Origin: Candidatus Kapaibacterium sp.
GTDB lineage: Bacteria > Bacteroidota > Ignavibacteria > Kapaibacteriales > HRBIN21
NCBI GenBank assembly: GCA_938084565.1
Contig: CALKEU010000009.1
Coordinates: 1-64,000, forward strand
Reading direction: 5' to 3'
Length of the DNA stretch: 64,000 bases
Positions 36,964 to 45,804 of this stretch are shown here, piece after piece. The translations under genes and the position numbers were made by a program. The notes beneath the pieces were generated by a model. The model worked only from the letters and a program-made list of their open reading frames with translations. It did not search any database and was not told the DNA's origin. Each line of letters begins with the position of its first letter. Position 1 is the stretch's first letter.

Positions 36964-38836
36964 AACGGGCTGTGTGCTGCTGTTGCTGGCTCCGCTGGTG
37001 GCGCTTGCCTCCTCCGGGTGGCGCTCTCCGCGCCCGGGCGACACCGTCCTCATGGGGCGGCCACTCCTGCTCCAGTGGCATGGCCCAGAGGGCTCGAGCG
37101 CAACGGTATGGTATTCTCTCGATACTGGGCGAACATGGCAGCGGCTCATCCTTGACCACCGCGCGGACAGCTTCCTCTGGCATCTTCCCGCACTCGATAC
37201 CGTACGGCTTCTCCTCCGCCTCCAGCTGGAACAGGGTGCTACCCCAACACCCATCCGGGTACAACGGGAGGCTCACCAGGCACCGATTCGATGCGTCCGC
37301 TTCTCCCCCGACGGTCGATATCTGGTGACGACGGCCGACGATGGGGTGGTGAAGCTCTGGAACGTCTCAACCCTGGAGGCAATCGATGTGTTGGTCCTTG
37401 GCACTCGGGCCACTGCCCTTTACAGTGCTAGCTTCATTGCGGATTCTCTGCGCGTGCTCATTGCTGTCGATTCCACGCTGTTACTCTACGACCGCTCCAC
37501 AGGCGAGCGCATCCGCTTCGGTGTCGGGGTTCATCGACGCTTTATCCGAGACCTGGCTGTCCATCCATCGGGTCGCTATGCAGCCACAGCCGCCGACGAT
37601 GCGCAGCTGTGCCTGTGGGATTTGGGGACATTGAACCCCATACGCTGCTGGAGCGAGCCAGGGGTGAGCTCGTGGTATAGCGTGGCCTTCTCGCCCGATG
37701 GGTCGCTCCTCGCATATGGTGGCAATGACGGCGTTGTCTACATCCGCTCATGGCAGCGGCCATGGGAGCCGGCACGCCGCTTCGGCCAACACGGGGACTC
37801 AGCCGGTAACCGTGTCATCTGGGCGGTAGGCTTTGGCACGGAGGAACGTCTTGCCCTCTCGGCCGGGGTCGATGGCACGGTACGCCTCTGGAATGTGCAG
37901 ACCGGCCAGGAGCAAGCCCGGGCTATTGGGCATCGCTTCCATGTGCGTTCAGCGCGAGCCCTCCCGTGGGGACGCCGCATCGTCTCCGGTTCGCTCGACA
38001 GCACCGTGCGCCAATGGACACCCTCGGGGACACCGCTTGGCCCCGTACTCTGGCACGGCGGACAAGTGCTCTCGGTCGATTACTCCCCGGATGGAACCCT
38101 GATTGCCTCCGCTGGACGGGACTCCGCACTCCGGCTTTGGGAGAGTGGGGTAGAGCGAAGCACCGACGACACCATTGCCGTCGTTCTCCGCTATCCCGTA
38201 AGGCTTCGGCTCCCAGTGTTGAGCCAACGTGCCGGAGAGTTCTGCCTGCTCCCGCTCCTTCACGAGGACTACGGCTGGATTCCGCCCTTGCGGCAGGACA
38301 GCTTTGCCTGCCGCGTGGCTGTCCGCCTCCCTAGCTGGCTTGCGTTGCGCCCAGGAGGGCCCAGCGCCGCTGCATGGGATACAGTGCAGCTGGAGACGTG
38401 GCTCCGTGCAGCGGACACACTCGCCGTAGTGCCCTTGCGCGCCTTGGCTGGAGTTCCCTCGAGAGCACCGGTGGAGATCGTCTCCGTCAGCTGGTCTGGA
38501 ACAGAGGCCTTCCGTGCCGAACTTGTCCCTGGCTCTCTTACTATCCAGGGTCCCTGCCCCGGCGCCGAACCGGTACTGGGTACCGCTGGCTCGCTGAAGC
38601 TCCACTATGAGGGCTCCTCCGGGCAGCTCATTGTCACGCTCTCGGCGGATGAAGACGGAGACTACGACCTTCGGCTCTTCGACCCGATGGGGCGCGCAGT
38701 ATGGCATGAGAGGGTGCACCTCCGGCATGGCGAGCACGTCTTTACGTTCTGTCAGAAGGCTGCTATCGGCGCCTACTGGCTCGTGGTGCGTTCGCCGAGC
38801 CGGCAGATTGTGCAACCACTCTGGTACGCCCCATGA
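36944..38836 (+). CDS. Exported WD40-repeat protein with T9SS-like C-terminal domain
   Basis: 630 residues from ATG 36944, preceded by AGGGG. A signal peptide (TGCVLLLLAPLVALASS) starts it. A short Ig-like part (about 25-105) is followed by roughly seven WD40 repeats (about 110-410), with repeated units such as IRCVRFSPDGRYLVTTADDG...VKLWN and VLSVDYSPDGTLIASAGRDS. A beta-rich region then leads to a C-terminal module (YDLRLFDPMGRAVWHERVHL, then GAYWLVVRS) that matches the T9SS type-A sorting fold. Its last residues (QPLWYAP) differ from the usual VVR end. An exported WD40 propeller is uncommon. It overlaps the BatA-like gene and couples by ATGA to the next. Confidence 0.8.
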   Translation: MLNPGHRTGCVLLLLAPLVALASSGWRSPRPGDTVLMGRPLLLQWHGPEGSSATVWYSLDTGRTWQRLILDHRADSFLWHLPALDTVRLLLRLQLEQGATPTPIRVQREAHQAPIRCVRFSPDGRYLVTTADDGVVKLWNVSTLEAIDVLVLGTRATALYSASFIADSLRVLIAVDSTLLLYDRSTGERIRFGVGVHRRFIRDLAVHPSGRYAATAADDAQLCLWDLGTLNPIRCWSEPGVSSWYSVAFSPDGSLLAYGGNDGVVYIRSWQRPWEPARRFGQHGDSAGNRVIWAVGFGTEERLALSAGVDGTVRLWNVQTGQEQARAIGHRFHVRSARALPWGRRIVSGSLDSTVRQWTPSGTPLGPVLWHGGQVLSVDYSPDGTLIASAGRDSALRLWESGVERSTDDTIAVVLRYPVRLRLPVLSQRAGEFCLLPLLHEDYGWIPPLRQDSFACRVAVRLPSWLALRPGGPSAAAWDTVQLETWLRAADTLAVVPLRALAGVPSRAPVEIVSVSWSGTEAFRAELVPGSLTIQGPCPGAEPVLGTAGSLKLHYEGSSGQLIVTLSADEDGDYDLRLFDPMGRAVWHERVHLRHGEHVFTFCQKAAIGAYWLVVRSPSRQIVQPLWYAP

Positions 38837-39204
38837 GTGTGTGGGAGGAGTTCCGCCAACGCCGGAGCCGTCAGCAGGCGGCTGTTCTGGCAACGGGCTT
38901 TCCGGGCTTTCGCCGCTTCATTGCCCTCGATGGGGCTGCCTACGGCGATGGAGCCCTGCCCCGCCGCATCAAGGAGCTGATGGGACTTGTGGCCTCTCTC
39001 GCCCTGCGCTGCAACGACTGCATCCTCTACCATCTCGACCAAGCCCTCCGCTGTGGTGCCACACGGCAAGAACTCTACGAGGCTCTCCACATTGGGCTCA
39101 TCGTCGGCGGCTCAATTGTCCTCCCTCACGTACGCTTTGCCCTCGAAGCCCTTGAACAGTGGCAGGCTCCAGATCATGCAGCCGATGCCGCATCCGGAGC
39201 TTGA
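38833..39204 (+). CDS. AhpD/carboxymuconolactone-decarboxylase-like protein
   Basis: 123 residues. The CMD-family core is present: ALPRRIKELMGLVASLALRCNDCILYHLDQALRCGATRQELYEAL, with the redox CxxC as CNDC and a nearby His. AhpD-type proteins use this pair in peroxide reduction, and others have unknown roles. The ATG overlaps the WD40 gene stop and its 3' end overlaps the next gene by 29 bases. Confidence 0.85.
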   Translation: MSVWEEFRQRRSRQQAAVLATGFPGFRRFIALDGAAYGDGALPRRIKELMGLVASLALRCNDCILYHLDQALRCGATRQELYEALHIGLIVGGSIVLPHVRFALEALEQWQAPDHAADAASGA

Positions 39205-40000
39205 GCAGTTACGGCAACGCTGCCGCCACCTCCACGAGGCACTCCGGCAGACGGTGCAGGAGTACCTCTTCCTCCGCACGGAGCTCTATCCCGCTCTCCA
39301 GGCCAAATACGAACGCCACTTCTCCGCCCTGGAGCGACAGCTCCAGCACCTCTCGCTGCAAGCAGCACAACTACGCCGACAGCTGGAGCTACTTTGGATC
39401 AAACTCCGCCGAGGCGAGCCAATGACGGAGCAGACTCTGGCATGGGTGGAGCACATCGTGGCGCAGGAATTCTCTCAGCTCTGGGAGCGCCTGCATGCGG
39501 CCCACAGCAGACAGCCCCATGCCCATACCACCCCGAACCCAGCCGAGGCAGGTCAGCTCCTCAAGCTCTATCGCCAACTGGTCAAGCAGCTCCACCCGGA
39601 TGCCGTAGGCGCAGAGACGGAAGCCTTCCGCCGCTACTGGGCAGACGTCCAGCGTGCCTATCAGGAACGTAATCTCCAGCGGCTGCAGCAGCTGGCCCTC
39701 CTGCTCTGCCATAACGCAATTGTATCAGAGCCCGATACTCTTCCGCAGGCGCCCGAGGCTCTGCGTCGTTACGTCCGCTCCCTCGAACAACGGCTCGCCG
39801 TCGAACAGCAACGCTTGGAGCGTCTCCGCGCCGAAGAACCCTTCTGCCTTCCCCTCGATGACCCCAGCTGGATTACGCAGCGCCGCCACGAGTTAGAAGA
39901 GCAGCTACGACGGCGGCAGCAGGAAATTGCTTTCTACTCTGCCCAGCTCAAACGCCTCCGGGAATACGTGCGACAGGCAGGTTCGGTCTCCTCAACCTAA
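39176..40000 (+). CDS. Coiled-coil protein with J-domain-like HPD segment
   Basis: 274 residues from ATG 39176 (an ATG at 39185 is also possible). Long charged helices at about 5-75 and 185-265 are heptad-like. The central part contains LLKLYRQLVKQLHPDAVG, then FRRYWADVQRAYQERNLQRL, which matches helix II, the HPD loop and helix III of a J domain. This would let it stimulate a DnaK chaperone, but helix I is hard to place, so the call is tentative. It overlaps the AhpD-like gene by 29 bases and ends the dnaB-strand cluster. Confidence 0.6.
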   Translation: MQPMPHPELEQLRQRCRHLHEALRQTVQEYLFLRTELYPALQAKYERHFSALERQLQHLSLQAAQLRRQLELLWIKLRRGEPMTEQTLAWVEHIVAQEFSQLWERLHAAHSRQPHAHTTPNPAEAGQLLKLYRQLVKQLHPDAVGAETEAFRRYWADVQRAYQERNLQRLQQLALLLCHNAIVSEPDTLPQAPEALRRYVRSLEQRLAVEQQRLERLRAEEPFCLPLDDPSWITQRRHELEEQLRRRQQEIAFYSAQLKRLREYVRQAGSVSST

Positions 40001-40020
40001 CCTCATGGCGGCGCAATAGC

Positions 40021-41022
40021 TCAGCCATCCGCTATGCGGACGACCACTTTGCCCATATGCTCATCGGAGCGCAGCCGCTCGAAGGCCTCCCCAACGCGCT
40101 CGAAAGGAAAGACACTATCGATGACGGGCACAAGGCGGTGCTCGGTGACAAAGTGTACCATGGCAGCAAATTCAGCGTCCGTCCCCATCGTAGTACCTAC
40201 AACGCGCAGCTGGCGCCAGAACAGCCGATGGAGATTGAACGAGGGGACAGCCCCAGCTGTCGCCCCGTAGACAACGATCGTTCCCGCAGGAGCGGTCAAC
40301 CCCAGGAGAGCATTGAAGGCTTCCCCGCCAGTACCATCCACAATGAGGTCGAACTCTCCATCGGCGAGCTCCCGCAGGAGGCGTTCCCACTCCGGATGCC
40401 GGTAACTGACGCCACCGATGGCGCCGAGGGCCTGCGCCCGCTCCACCTTCTCTGGACGCCCAGAAGTCACAAAAACCTGCGCTCCTGCAGCGACAGCAAA
40501 CTGGAGTGCCATCAGAGCAACTCCTCCCCCTATTCCGGTGATGAGCACCTTCTGGCATGGCTGCAGCTGCCCCTGGGTGAAGAGAGCCCGATACGCCGTC
40601 AGTCCAGCCAGAGGCAGCGCCGCTGCTTCTTCCACCGTCACATGCGGCGGCTTCTCAACGAGTCGATCCACGGGCACGTGCACGTATTCGGCAAGCGTAC
40701 CAGCCCGCGGCATACCCAGAATTTCGTACGCTGGTCCCTGCGCCCGTGGATTCTCCCCCCAGCCAATGCTCGGATTGATAATCACAACTTGACCAAGCCA
40801 CGCTCGGTCCCGTTCAGCTCCAACGGCTTCCACGATTCCACAGCCATCCGAGCCGAGAATAGCGGGATATTGGATGCGCGCATACCGCCCTTGGCGAATC
40901 CACTCATCGCGCCGATTCAACGCTGCCGCAAGTACCCGCACACGTGCTTCTCCTGGTTGCAGCTCCGGCAGGGCAACCTCTTCGATACGGAAGCTCTCCA
41001 CCCGTAAGACGAGCGCTCGCAT
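40021..41022 (-). CDS. Zinc-independent MDR oxidoreductase (quinone reductase type)
   Basis: 333 residues from ATG 41022. The GroES-like N-terminal domain has LNRRDEWIRQGRYARIQYPAILGSDGCGIVEAVG. The NADPH-binding domain has KVLITGIGGGVALMALQFAVAAGAQVFVTSGR. The structural zinc Cys cluster is absent, which fits the quinone oxidoreductase/crotonyl-type branch of the medium-chain family. Its substrate is not determinable. The longer frame upstream to 41133 overlaps a promoter region and is rejected. Confidence 0.85.
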   Translation of the reverse strand: MRALVLRVESFRIEEVALPELQPGEARVRVLAAALNRRDEWIRQGRYARIQYPAILGSDGCGIVEAVGAERDRAWLGQVVIINPSIGWGENPRAQGPAYEILGMPRAGTLAEYVHVPVDRLVEKPPHVTVEEAAALPLAGLTAYRALFTQGQLQPCQKVLITGIGGGVALMALQFAVAAGAQVFVTSGRPEKVERAQALGAIGGVSYRHPEWERLLRELADGEFDLIVDGTGGEAFNALLGLTAPAGTIVVYGATAGAVPSFNLHRLFWRQLRVVGTTMGTDAEFAAMVHFVTEHRLVPVIDSVFPFERVGEAFERLRSDEHMGKVVVRIADG

Positions 41023-41045
41023 GTTCTGGCTCACGGATAGCCGCA

Positions 41046-41053
41046 CGAAATTA
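41046..41053 (-). promoter_or_regulatory. Possible TAnnTTTG-like element (TAATTTCG)
   Basis: Minus strand, one mismatch, 23 bases before the MDR oxidoreductase ATG. With TAAATTTG at 41118 it makes a divergent promoter pair. Confidence 0.4.
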
Positions 41054-41117
41054 GAAAACCTCTCCCTTCGCGCTCGCTCGCTTTGCCGGAAGCACAGCGC
41101 AGAGCCGTCAACCGTGC

Positions 41118-41125
41118 TAAATTTG
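41118..41125 (+). promoter_or_regulatory. TAnnTTTG promoter -7 element (TAAATTTG)
   Basis: A full match 43 bases before the ATG of a 55-residue gene. Confidence 0.5.
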
Positions 41126-41168
41126 CACTGCAAGGCGTGTCAGTCCACCAAGGCAGACAGCTGTTTCC

Positions 41169-41336
41169 ATGAACCAGCGGACGGTCCGCCTTCTGAATGC
41201 CTACGCTCGCCTTACGGGGCAGCCGGCTCGGCGCCTACGCCGGTGGTGGTACAGCTTGAACTGGCACGAACGGACACGCCAGCGCGAACGTATCGCCCGT
41301 GAACTTCAGCGCGCTACGGAACAACCGACGCGCTAA
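41169..41336 (+). CDS. Small basic protein of unknown function (55 residues)
   Basis: ATG 41169 to TAA 41336. The protein is rich in Arg and Trp, with a helical middle (RLLNAYARLTGQPARRLRRW) followed by WYSLNWHERTRQRERIARE. It has no membrane segment or signal peptide and no family was recognised. A full TAAATTTG promoter match lies upstream, there is no overlapping gene on the other strand, and the region has no better reading, which supports a real gene. Net charge is strongly positive, so nucleic acid or ribosome binding is possible (inference only). Confidence 0.6.
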   Translation: MNQRTVRLLNAYARLTGQPARRLRRWWYSLNWHERTRQRERIARELQRATEQPTR

Positions 41337-41431
41337 AGCTGCCAGACCACGTGCTCTGTGGAGGGGCTCTGCCGTGTGTACAGCAAACCCCCGTGCCCGT
41401 GTTCTATCTCCTCCCTGCGTCCTCAAGCTCT

Positions 41432-42295
41432 CTAGTTGCTCACCTCCATCTCCTCCGATGTAGGCACAGTACGCTGTGCCGCAGCCAATCGCAGGAGTGT
41501 CCGTTCAGTCAGGCGCCGTGCGCCGATGAAGCGCTTGCTGTAGTAGGTACTCTGCAGGGAGGAGATCGTCACCCCGCCACGGGAGCTGGCATGCGCAAAG
41601 AGGTTGTCCCCCAGGTAGATACCCACATGCGATACATAAGCATGCCGCCGTGTGTGGAAGAAGAGCAGATCGCCAAACTGCAGCTGCTCCCGGGGTATGG
41701 GTTCCCCGAGCATATACTGTGCAGCTGCCGTCCGCGGTAGCATTACGCCGGCGACATCGGCAAACAGCCGGCGGATAAAGCCCGAGCAATCTATCCCCGC
41801 CGAGGTCGTACCACCGAAGCGATACGGTGTACCGAGCCATTCCAGAATGAAATCGACCAGCTGCCGTTTGCTGAGCCCCGTCGGGAGACGGTCCTCATCG
41901 GTGATACCCTCCATGTATGCAAGCCACAGCCGGCGGAAGGTCTCAATATCGACCGGTACATCATCTTCCCGCAGCAGCTCTTCGGGGTCCTCTCCTTCCA
42001 GAGGCTCCTCAGTCTCGACGGCTGCTACGGGCGGGACTGTCGAAGGAACCATGGAATTGTCAGCCATGATGCCCCAGAGTGTCTGTGAATGGGTACGAAC
42101 CAACTCCAGCGCTTCCTGGCGAACATGCTCCTGACGGTTTGCCCTGCGAGGCACTCCCCGATGCTTCTTCTTAGCCTTGCTGACCCACTGTCCAGCCTTC
42201 TTGATCTGCTGCAAAGCAAACGCAGCGGGAGCCTTCCATACGTCTACGGCCACAAAGGCGAGAGCAGCGCAGAGGACGTGGATGAGAGTTCGCAT
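41432..42295 (-). CDS. NlpC/P60 family cell-wall peptidase, exported
   Basis: 287 residues from ATG 42295, which follows GGAGGGTGAAGAG. A signal peptide (MRTLIHVLCAALAFVAVDVW) is followed by a basic linker, then a C-terminal NlpC/P60 domain (about 145-270): WLGTPYRFGGTTSAGIDCSGFIRRLF with the catalytic Cys near 169, then the His in SHVGIYLG near 220 and a third polar residue in FAHAS. It hydrolyses D-Glu-diaminopimelate bonds or similar in the periplasm. It follows two peptide-binding lipoproteins after 28 bases, which may concern recycling of wall peptides. Confidence 0.87.
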   Translation of the reverse strand: MRTLIHVLCAALAFVAVDVWKAPAAFALQQIKKAGQWVSKAKKKHRGVPRRANRQEHVRQEALELVRTHSQTLWGIMADNSMVPSTVPPVAAVETEEPLEGEDPEELLREDDVPVDIETFRRLWLAYMEGITDEDRLPTGLSKRQLVDFILEWLGTPYRFGGTTSAGIDCSGFIRRLFADVAGVMLPRTAAAQYMLGEPIPREQLQFGDLLFFHTRRHAYVSHVGIYLGDNLFAHASSRGGVTISSLQSTYYSKRFIGARRLTERTLLRLAAAQRTVPTSEEMEVSN

Positions 42296-42323
42296 CTCTT
42301 CACCCTCCCCAATTGGTGGAACC

Positions 42324-44003
42324 TCACTCTTTCGAGACGATCTCCAGCACCAGACGGTCACTGCCATCCAACCACATCCCCACAACCGTCGGCTGGAGAA
42401 GGCGGATAAGGCGCGGGTAATAGAGAAACACCCACGGTGCTTCGTCGAGCACGTGGCGTTCTATCTGCCGGTAGAGCTGGAAGCGGATCTCCGCTACCGG
42501 TTCGGCCAGAGCTCGGTCATAGAGCGAGTCAACCTGAGCGAGACGGAAGCGCGTTGTATTCGGGCCGTCTGGAGCAGCATATGGCGAGTAGAAAAGCGCC
42601 ATGAAGTTCTCCGGGTCCGGGTAATCGGCAATCCAGTTTGTCCGCCACATCATACACTGCCCCTGGCGGACCATAGCGAGATGTTGCGGGAAGCTAACCT
42701 GCCGGAGTTCTAGGCGGATCCCAAACTCGGCCAGCTGCTGCTGCACGGCCTCAGCGACCGAGAGCGTGCGTGGATGAGCACCAAGCTGCAGCACCAGCGG
42801 CGGTAGCCCTTCACCGTTAGGGAATCCAGCGGCAGCCAAGAGCTGGCGCGCTCGCTGTGGATCGTACCGATAGCCAGTCGTCTTCGGGGAAAATCCCGGG
42901 AAACCGGGTGGAAGTACACCGTAATGCGCCGGCTCAGCCAATCCGTATAGCACATGCCGGACGATACGCTCGCGATCGATAGCATAGTTGAGCGCCTGCC
43001 GTAGCAGCCGTGATCGTGCCAGTGGCGAGCTTCGCCCCCCGTCCGTCGTTGTATCCAGCATGATACCATAGTACTCCACCGCGTAAGCCGGGGCAGTCAA
43101 GAATCGATAGCGAGCAAATTCCGGGCGGAGGGTTCCAGTGTTGTCAAAGACCACCGGAACCAGGCTAGGATCGAGCCCTGTCAGCATATCCAAGCGCCCC
43201 TGCTGGAATTCCCAGAAGGCTGTCTTGGGATCTCGGAGGAAGCGCACAACGACATAGTCAAGGTACGGCAACGGAACCCCCCGATGATCACGCTTGAAGT
43301 AACGCTCATGGCGACGCAAGATCAAGTGCACGTCTGTGCGCCACTCCTGTAGCCGGAAGGGTCCTGTGCCGACAGGATGGCGGAAGAATTCCTCTCCATA
43401 GAAGCGAACGGCCTCTTCCGGAACGATCCAGCAGTACGGCAAGGCCAGAAGTGCCAGCAGCGGGGCAAATGGACGCTGCAGAAGGAGCTCCACCGTGCTA
43501 TCGTCGAGAACGCGAACGCCCCGCAAGCCACCCGGTGGCTCCTCGCCGCGAGCTGTCGCTGCATGGAATTCCTCAACCCCGAGCAGTTTGCCCCAAAAGA
43601 CCCACAGACCAGGCGAGCGCGTCCGCGCATGACAGAGGCGCTCGAAGGAAACTTTGACATCGCTTGCTCGCAGCGGTCTGAGTCTGCCGTGAAAGCACGG
43701 ATCTTCGTGGAAGACTACATCGGTGCGCAGTACAAAGCGCCATCGCCGACCCGTGCTATCCACACTCCAGGAGCGTGCCAGACAGGGGACTATGCGCAGC
43801 GCCGAATCGAACTCCACAAGGCCGTTATAAAGTTGGCTCCCCACCCAAATGGCGGCCATATAGCTCATGTGAGCAGGGTCAAGCGTCGTAATGCCTTCGG
43901 ACTCACTGTAGACGAAGGTCTTCTGCGGCGGCAGCTCCTTGGCAGACTCACACCCAACCAGCAGCAGGACAAGCGCCACCCCACTTGTCAAAGAACCCCA
44001 CAT
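42324..44003 (-). CDS. Family 5 extracellular solute-binding lipoprotein (oligopeptide type)
   Basis: 559 residues from ATG 44003, preceded by GGTGGGGGA. The lipobox LLLVGC places a lipidated Cys near residue 18. DppA/OppA-type features are the SEGITTLDPAHMSYMAA start, FRHPVGTGPF, ALNYAIDRERIVRHVL and IADYPDPENFMALFYS. It is clearly paralogous to the protein at 44067-45797 and lies directly after it. No cognate ABC permease or ATPase genes are nearby. Confidence 0.88.
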   Translation of the reverse strand: MWGSLTSGVALVLLLVGCESAKELPPQKTFVYSESEGITTLDPAHMSYMAAIWVGSQLYNGLVEFDSALRIVPCLARSWSVDSTGRRWRFVLRTDVVFHEDPCFHGRLRPLRASDVKVSFERLCHARTRSPGLWVFWGKLLGVEEFHAATARGEEPPGGLRGVRVLDDSTVELLLQRPFAPLLALLALPYCWIVPEEAVRFYGEEFFRHPVGTGPFRLQEWRTDVHLILRRHERYFKRDHRGVPLPYLDYVVVRFLRDPKTAFWEFQQGRLDMLTGLDPSLVPVVFDNTGTLRPEFARYRFLTAPAYAVEYYGIMLDTTTDGGRSSPLARSRLLRQALNYAIDRERIVRHVLYGLAEPAHYGVLPPGFPGFSPKTTGYRYDPQRARQLLAAAGFPNGEGLPPLVLQLGAHPRTLSVAEAVQQQLAEFGIRLELRQVSFPQHLAMVRQGQCMMWRTNWIADYPDPENFMALFYSPYAAPDGPNTTRFRLAQVDSLYDRALAEPVAEIRFQLYRQIERHVLDEAPWVFLYYPRLIRLLQPTVVGMWLDGSDRLVLEIVSKE

Positions 44004-44066
44004 TCCCCCACCGCCGATGGTCACCAGCCGGGTCTGCAAAAAACGAAATTTCCCCGAGACATCGCC

Positions 44067-45797
44067 CTACCGAGGGCGCAGCCAGACGTACTTGTAGAAG
44101 CGCCGGTCCATGGCGTTGTTACGGTAGCCGGCCACATACGGCTGCAACAGCCGGTAATCCTCATCATAAAAGAGCACCAGCAGCGGGGCATCGTCGAGAG
44201 CCAGCTGTTCGGCCTGCCGATAGAGTTCCATGCGGCGTTGCCGGTCTGTGGTTACCAGTGCTTCTTCAAACAGGGCGTCGAAGGCGGGGTTGCGGTAACG
44301 TGTGGAGTTAATGGGGCTGATGTCTTCATCGCGGTCGGGCACGAGCTTGCCGTAGAAGAGGTTGAGGAAGTTCTCTGGATCGGGATAATCGGCCACCCAG
44401 CCCAGACGGAAGAAGGGCACACGGCCGGCATCGATTTCCCGTAGATGTTGCGCAAATTCCACTTGGCGCAGCTCAACCTCAATGCCTAGATGTTCCCGTA
44501 GCATTGCCTGGACTGCTTCGGCAACCTGGACATTGCGCCCTCCACCCGCATTGAGCTGCAGAGTCAGCCGCGGAAAACCTCGTCCTCCGGGGTATCCTGC
44601 CTCGGCAAGCAACTGTCGGGCACGTTCTGGATCGAAGTGGTATCCCCGAATACTCCGAGCTGGATAGTCGGGCATCGAGGGCGGGACAAGCCCATAATGG
44701 CCAGGCTCCCCCGCTTGCCCTCGAAGCACGTAGCGGACAATGCGTTCCCGATCAATGGCGTAGGCCAGCGCTTGTCGTACGCGCTTGTCGCGAAAGATCG
44801 GGTGGCGCGTGAGCATCCCATAATACTGGGTTGCCAGCGCCGGCACACGCAAGAGCTGAAAGCGACGCCATTCACCGCGCGGCTCCCCCCGTTCATCGAC
44901 CACTTGGGGGAAAAACTCCGCCGGGATGCGATAGCACTCCTCCAGATTGCCCTGGCGAAACTCGAGCAGCTGGGTCTTCTCGTCCTTGATGAAGCGGAAC
45001 CGTATCGCCTCCAGATAGGGCAGCGTATTCCCATACTCATCTTGCTGCCAATACCGTGGGTTGCGCCGCAGCCGGAGCTCACGATCAGGGGTCCACGAGA
45101 CGAAGATGAATGGCCCCGATCCGACCGGATGGCGGGCGAAATCAGCCCCGTAGTACTCTACAGCCTCCCGCGGAACGATAGCGAAAGTGACAAGCGAGAC
45201 GTAATACTCAAAGGGGGCAAAGGGACGCCTGAGGTGAATCTCGAACGTGTAGCGATCGCGCACCACGAAACCGGACACTTCTTTGACTTCAGGCTCTCGG
45301 CCGCTTTGGGCAGCCCGCCGCGTAGCCTCAAAGTAGGCATCCGCCCCCTCTACTTTGCCACGGAAGTAGTCATACCCGAGCGTCCCGGTGCGGAAATCGC
45401 ATGCGCGGGTGAGCGAGTACTTAACATCCTCAGCCGTTACCTCTCGGCCCTTGCCGCCAGGAAAGCAGGGGTTGTCGTGAAAGTAGACGCCCCGTCGCAG
45501 GAAGTAGCGGTAGACACGCCCATCAGGAGAGACTTCCCAACGCTCGGCAAGCTCCGGCTGGAGGCGAAGGTGCTCGTCCAGCGTTAAGAGCTTGTCGTAG
45601 ATCTGCTCGGCCACATGGGCGGAGGTAACATCGTTAATCTGCACCGGGTCGAGTGATCGAACCTCCCCGACTTCGTTGACCCGATATGTCCCGCCGTAGA
45701 AGCGATCACCTGCCGCAGGTCGGAGTTGATCCACAACAGAGTCTCGGGCGCAACCGAGAAAGAATAGGGTAGCCGCAGCATAGAGTCCCACTCTCAT
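44067..45797 (-). CDS. Family 5 extracellular solute-binding lipoprotein (oligopeptide type)
   Basis: 576 residues from ATG 45797. A short signal peptide ends with the lipobox LFFLGC. SBP_bac_5 features are NEVGEVRSLDPVQINDVTSAHVAEQIYDKLL, FARHPVGSGPFIF, ALAYAIDRERIVRYVL and VADYPDPENFLNLFYG. It shares most motifs with the next gene, so the two look like a tandem duplication. It starts 7 bases after the CDF gene and is probably transcribed with it. Confidence 0.88.
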   Translation of the reverse strand: MRVGLYAAATLFFLGCARDSVVDQLRPAAGDRFYGGTYRVNEVGEVRSLDPVQINDVTSAHVAEQIYDKLLTLDEHLRLQPELAERWEVSPDGRVYRYFLRRGVYFHDNPCFPGGKGREVTAEDVKYSLTRACDFRTGTLGYDYFRGKVEGADAYFEATRRAAQSGREPEVKEVSGFVVRDRYTFEIHLRRPFAPFEYYVSLVTFAIVPREAVEYYGADFARHPVGSGPFIFVSWTPDRELRLRRNPRYWQQDEYGNTLPYLEAIRFRFIKDEKTQLLEFRQGNLEECYRIPAEFFPQVVDERGEPRGEWRRFQLLRVPALATQYYGMLTRHPIFRDKRVRQALAYAIDRERIVRYVLRGQAGEPGHYGLVPPSMPDYPARSIRGYHFDPERARQLLAEAGYPGGRGFPRLTLQLNAGGGRNVQVAEAVQAMLREHLGIEVELRQVEFAQHLREIDAGRVPFFRLGWVADYPDPENFLNLFYGKLVPDRDEDISPINSTRYRNPAFDALFEEALVTTDRQRRMELYRQAEQLALDDAPLLVLFYDEDYRLLQPYVAGYRNNAMDRRFYKYVWLRPR

Positions 45798-45804
45798 GAG
45801 CACC

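Noticed and set aside
40057..41007. A 316-codon plus-strand frame opposite the MDR oxidoreductase
   Set aside because: It is antisense to a clear MDR gene with a GroES-like and NADPH-binding domain and has no start or family support.
43377..44444. A 355-codon plus-strand frame opposite the binding lipoprotein genes
   Set aside because: It spans the boundary of two clear genes on the other strand and its translation is unrelated to any family, so it is a shadow.
44637..45587. A 316-codon plus-strand frame opposite a binding lipoprotein
   Set aside because: It is antisense to a well-supported family-5 binding protein and has no recognisable content.
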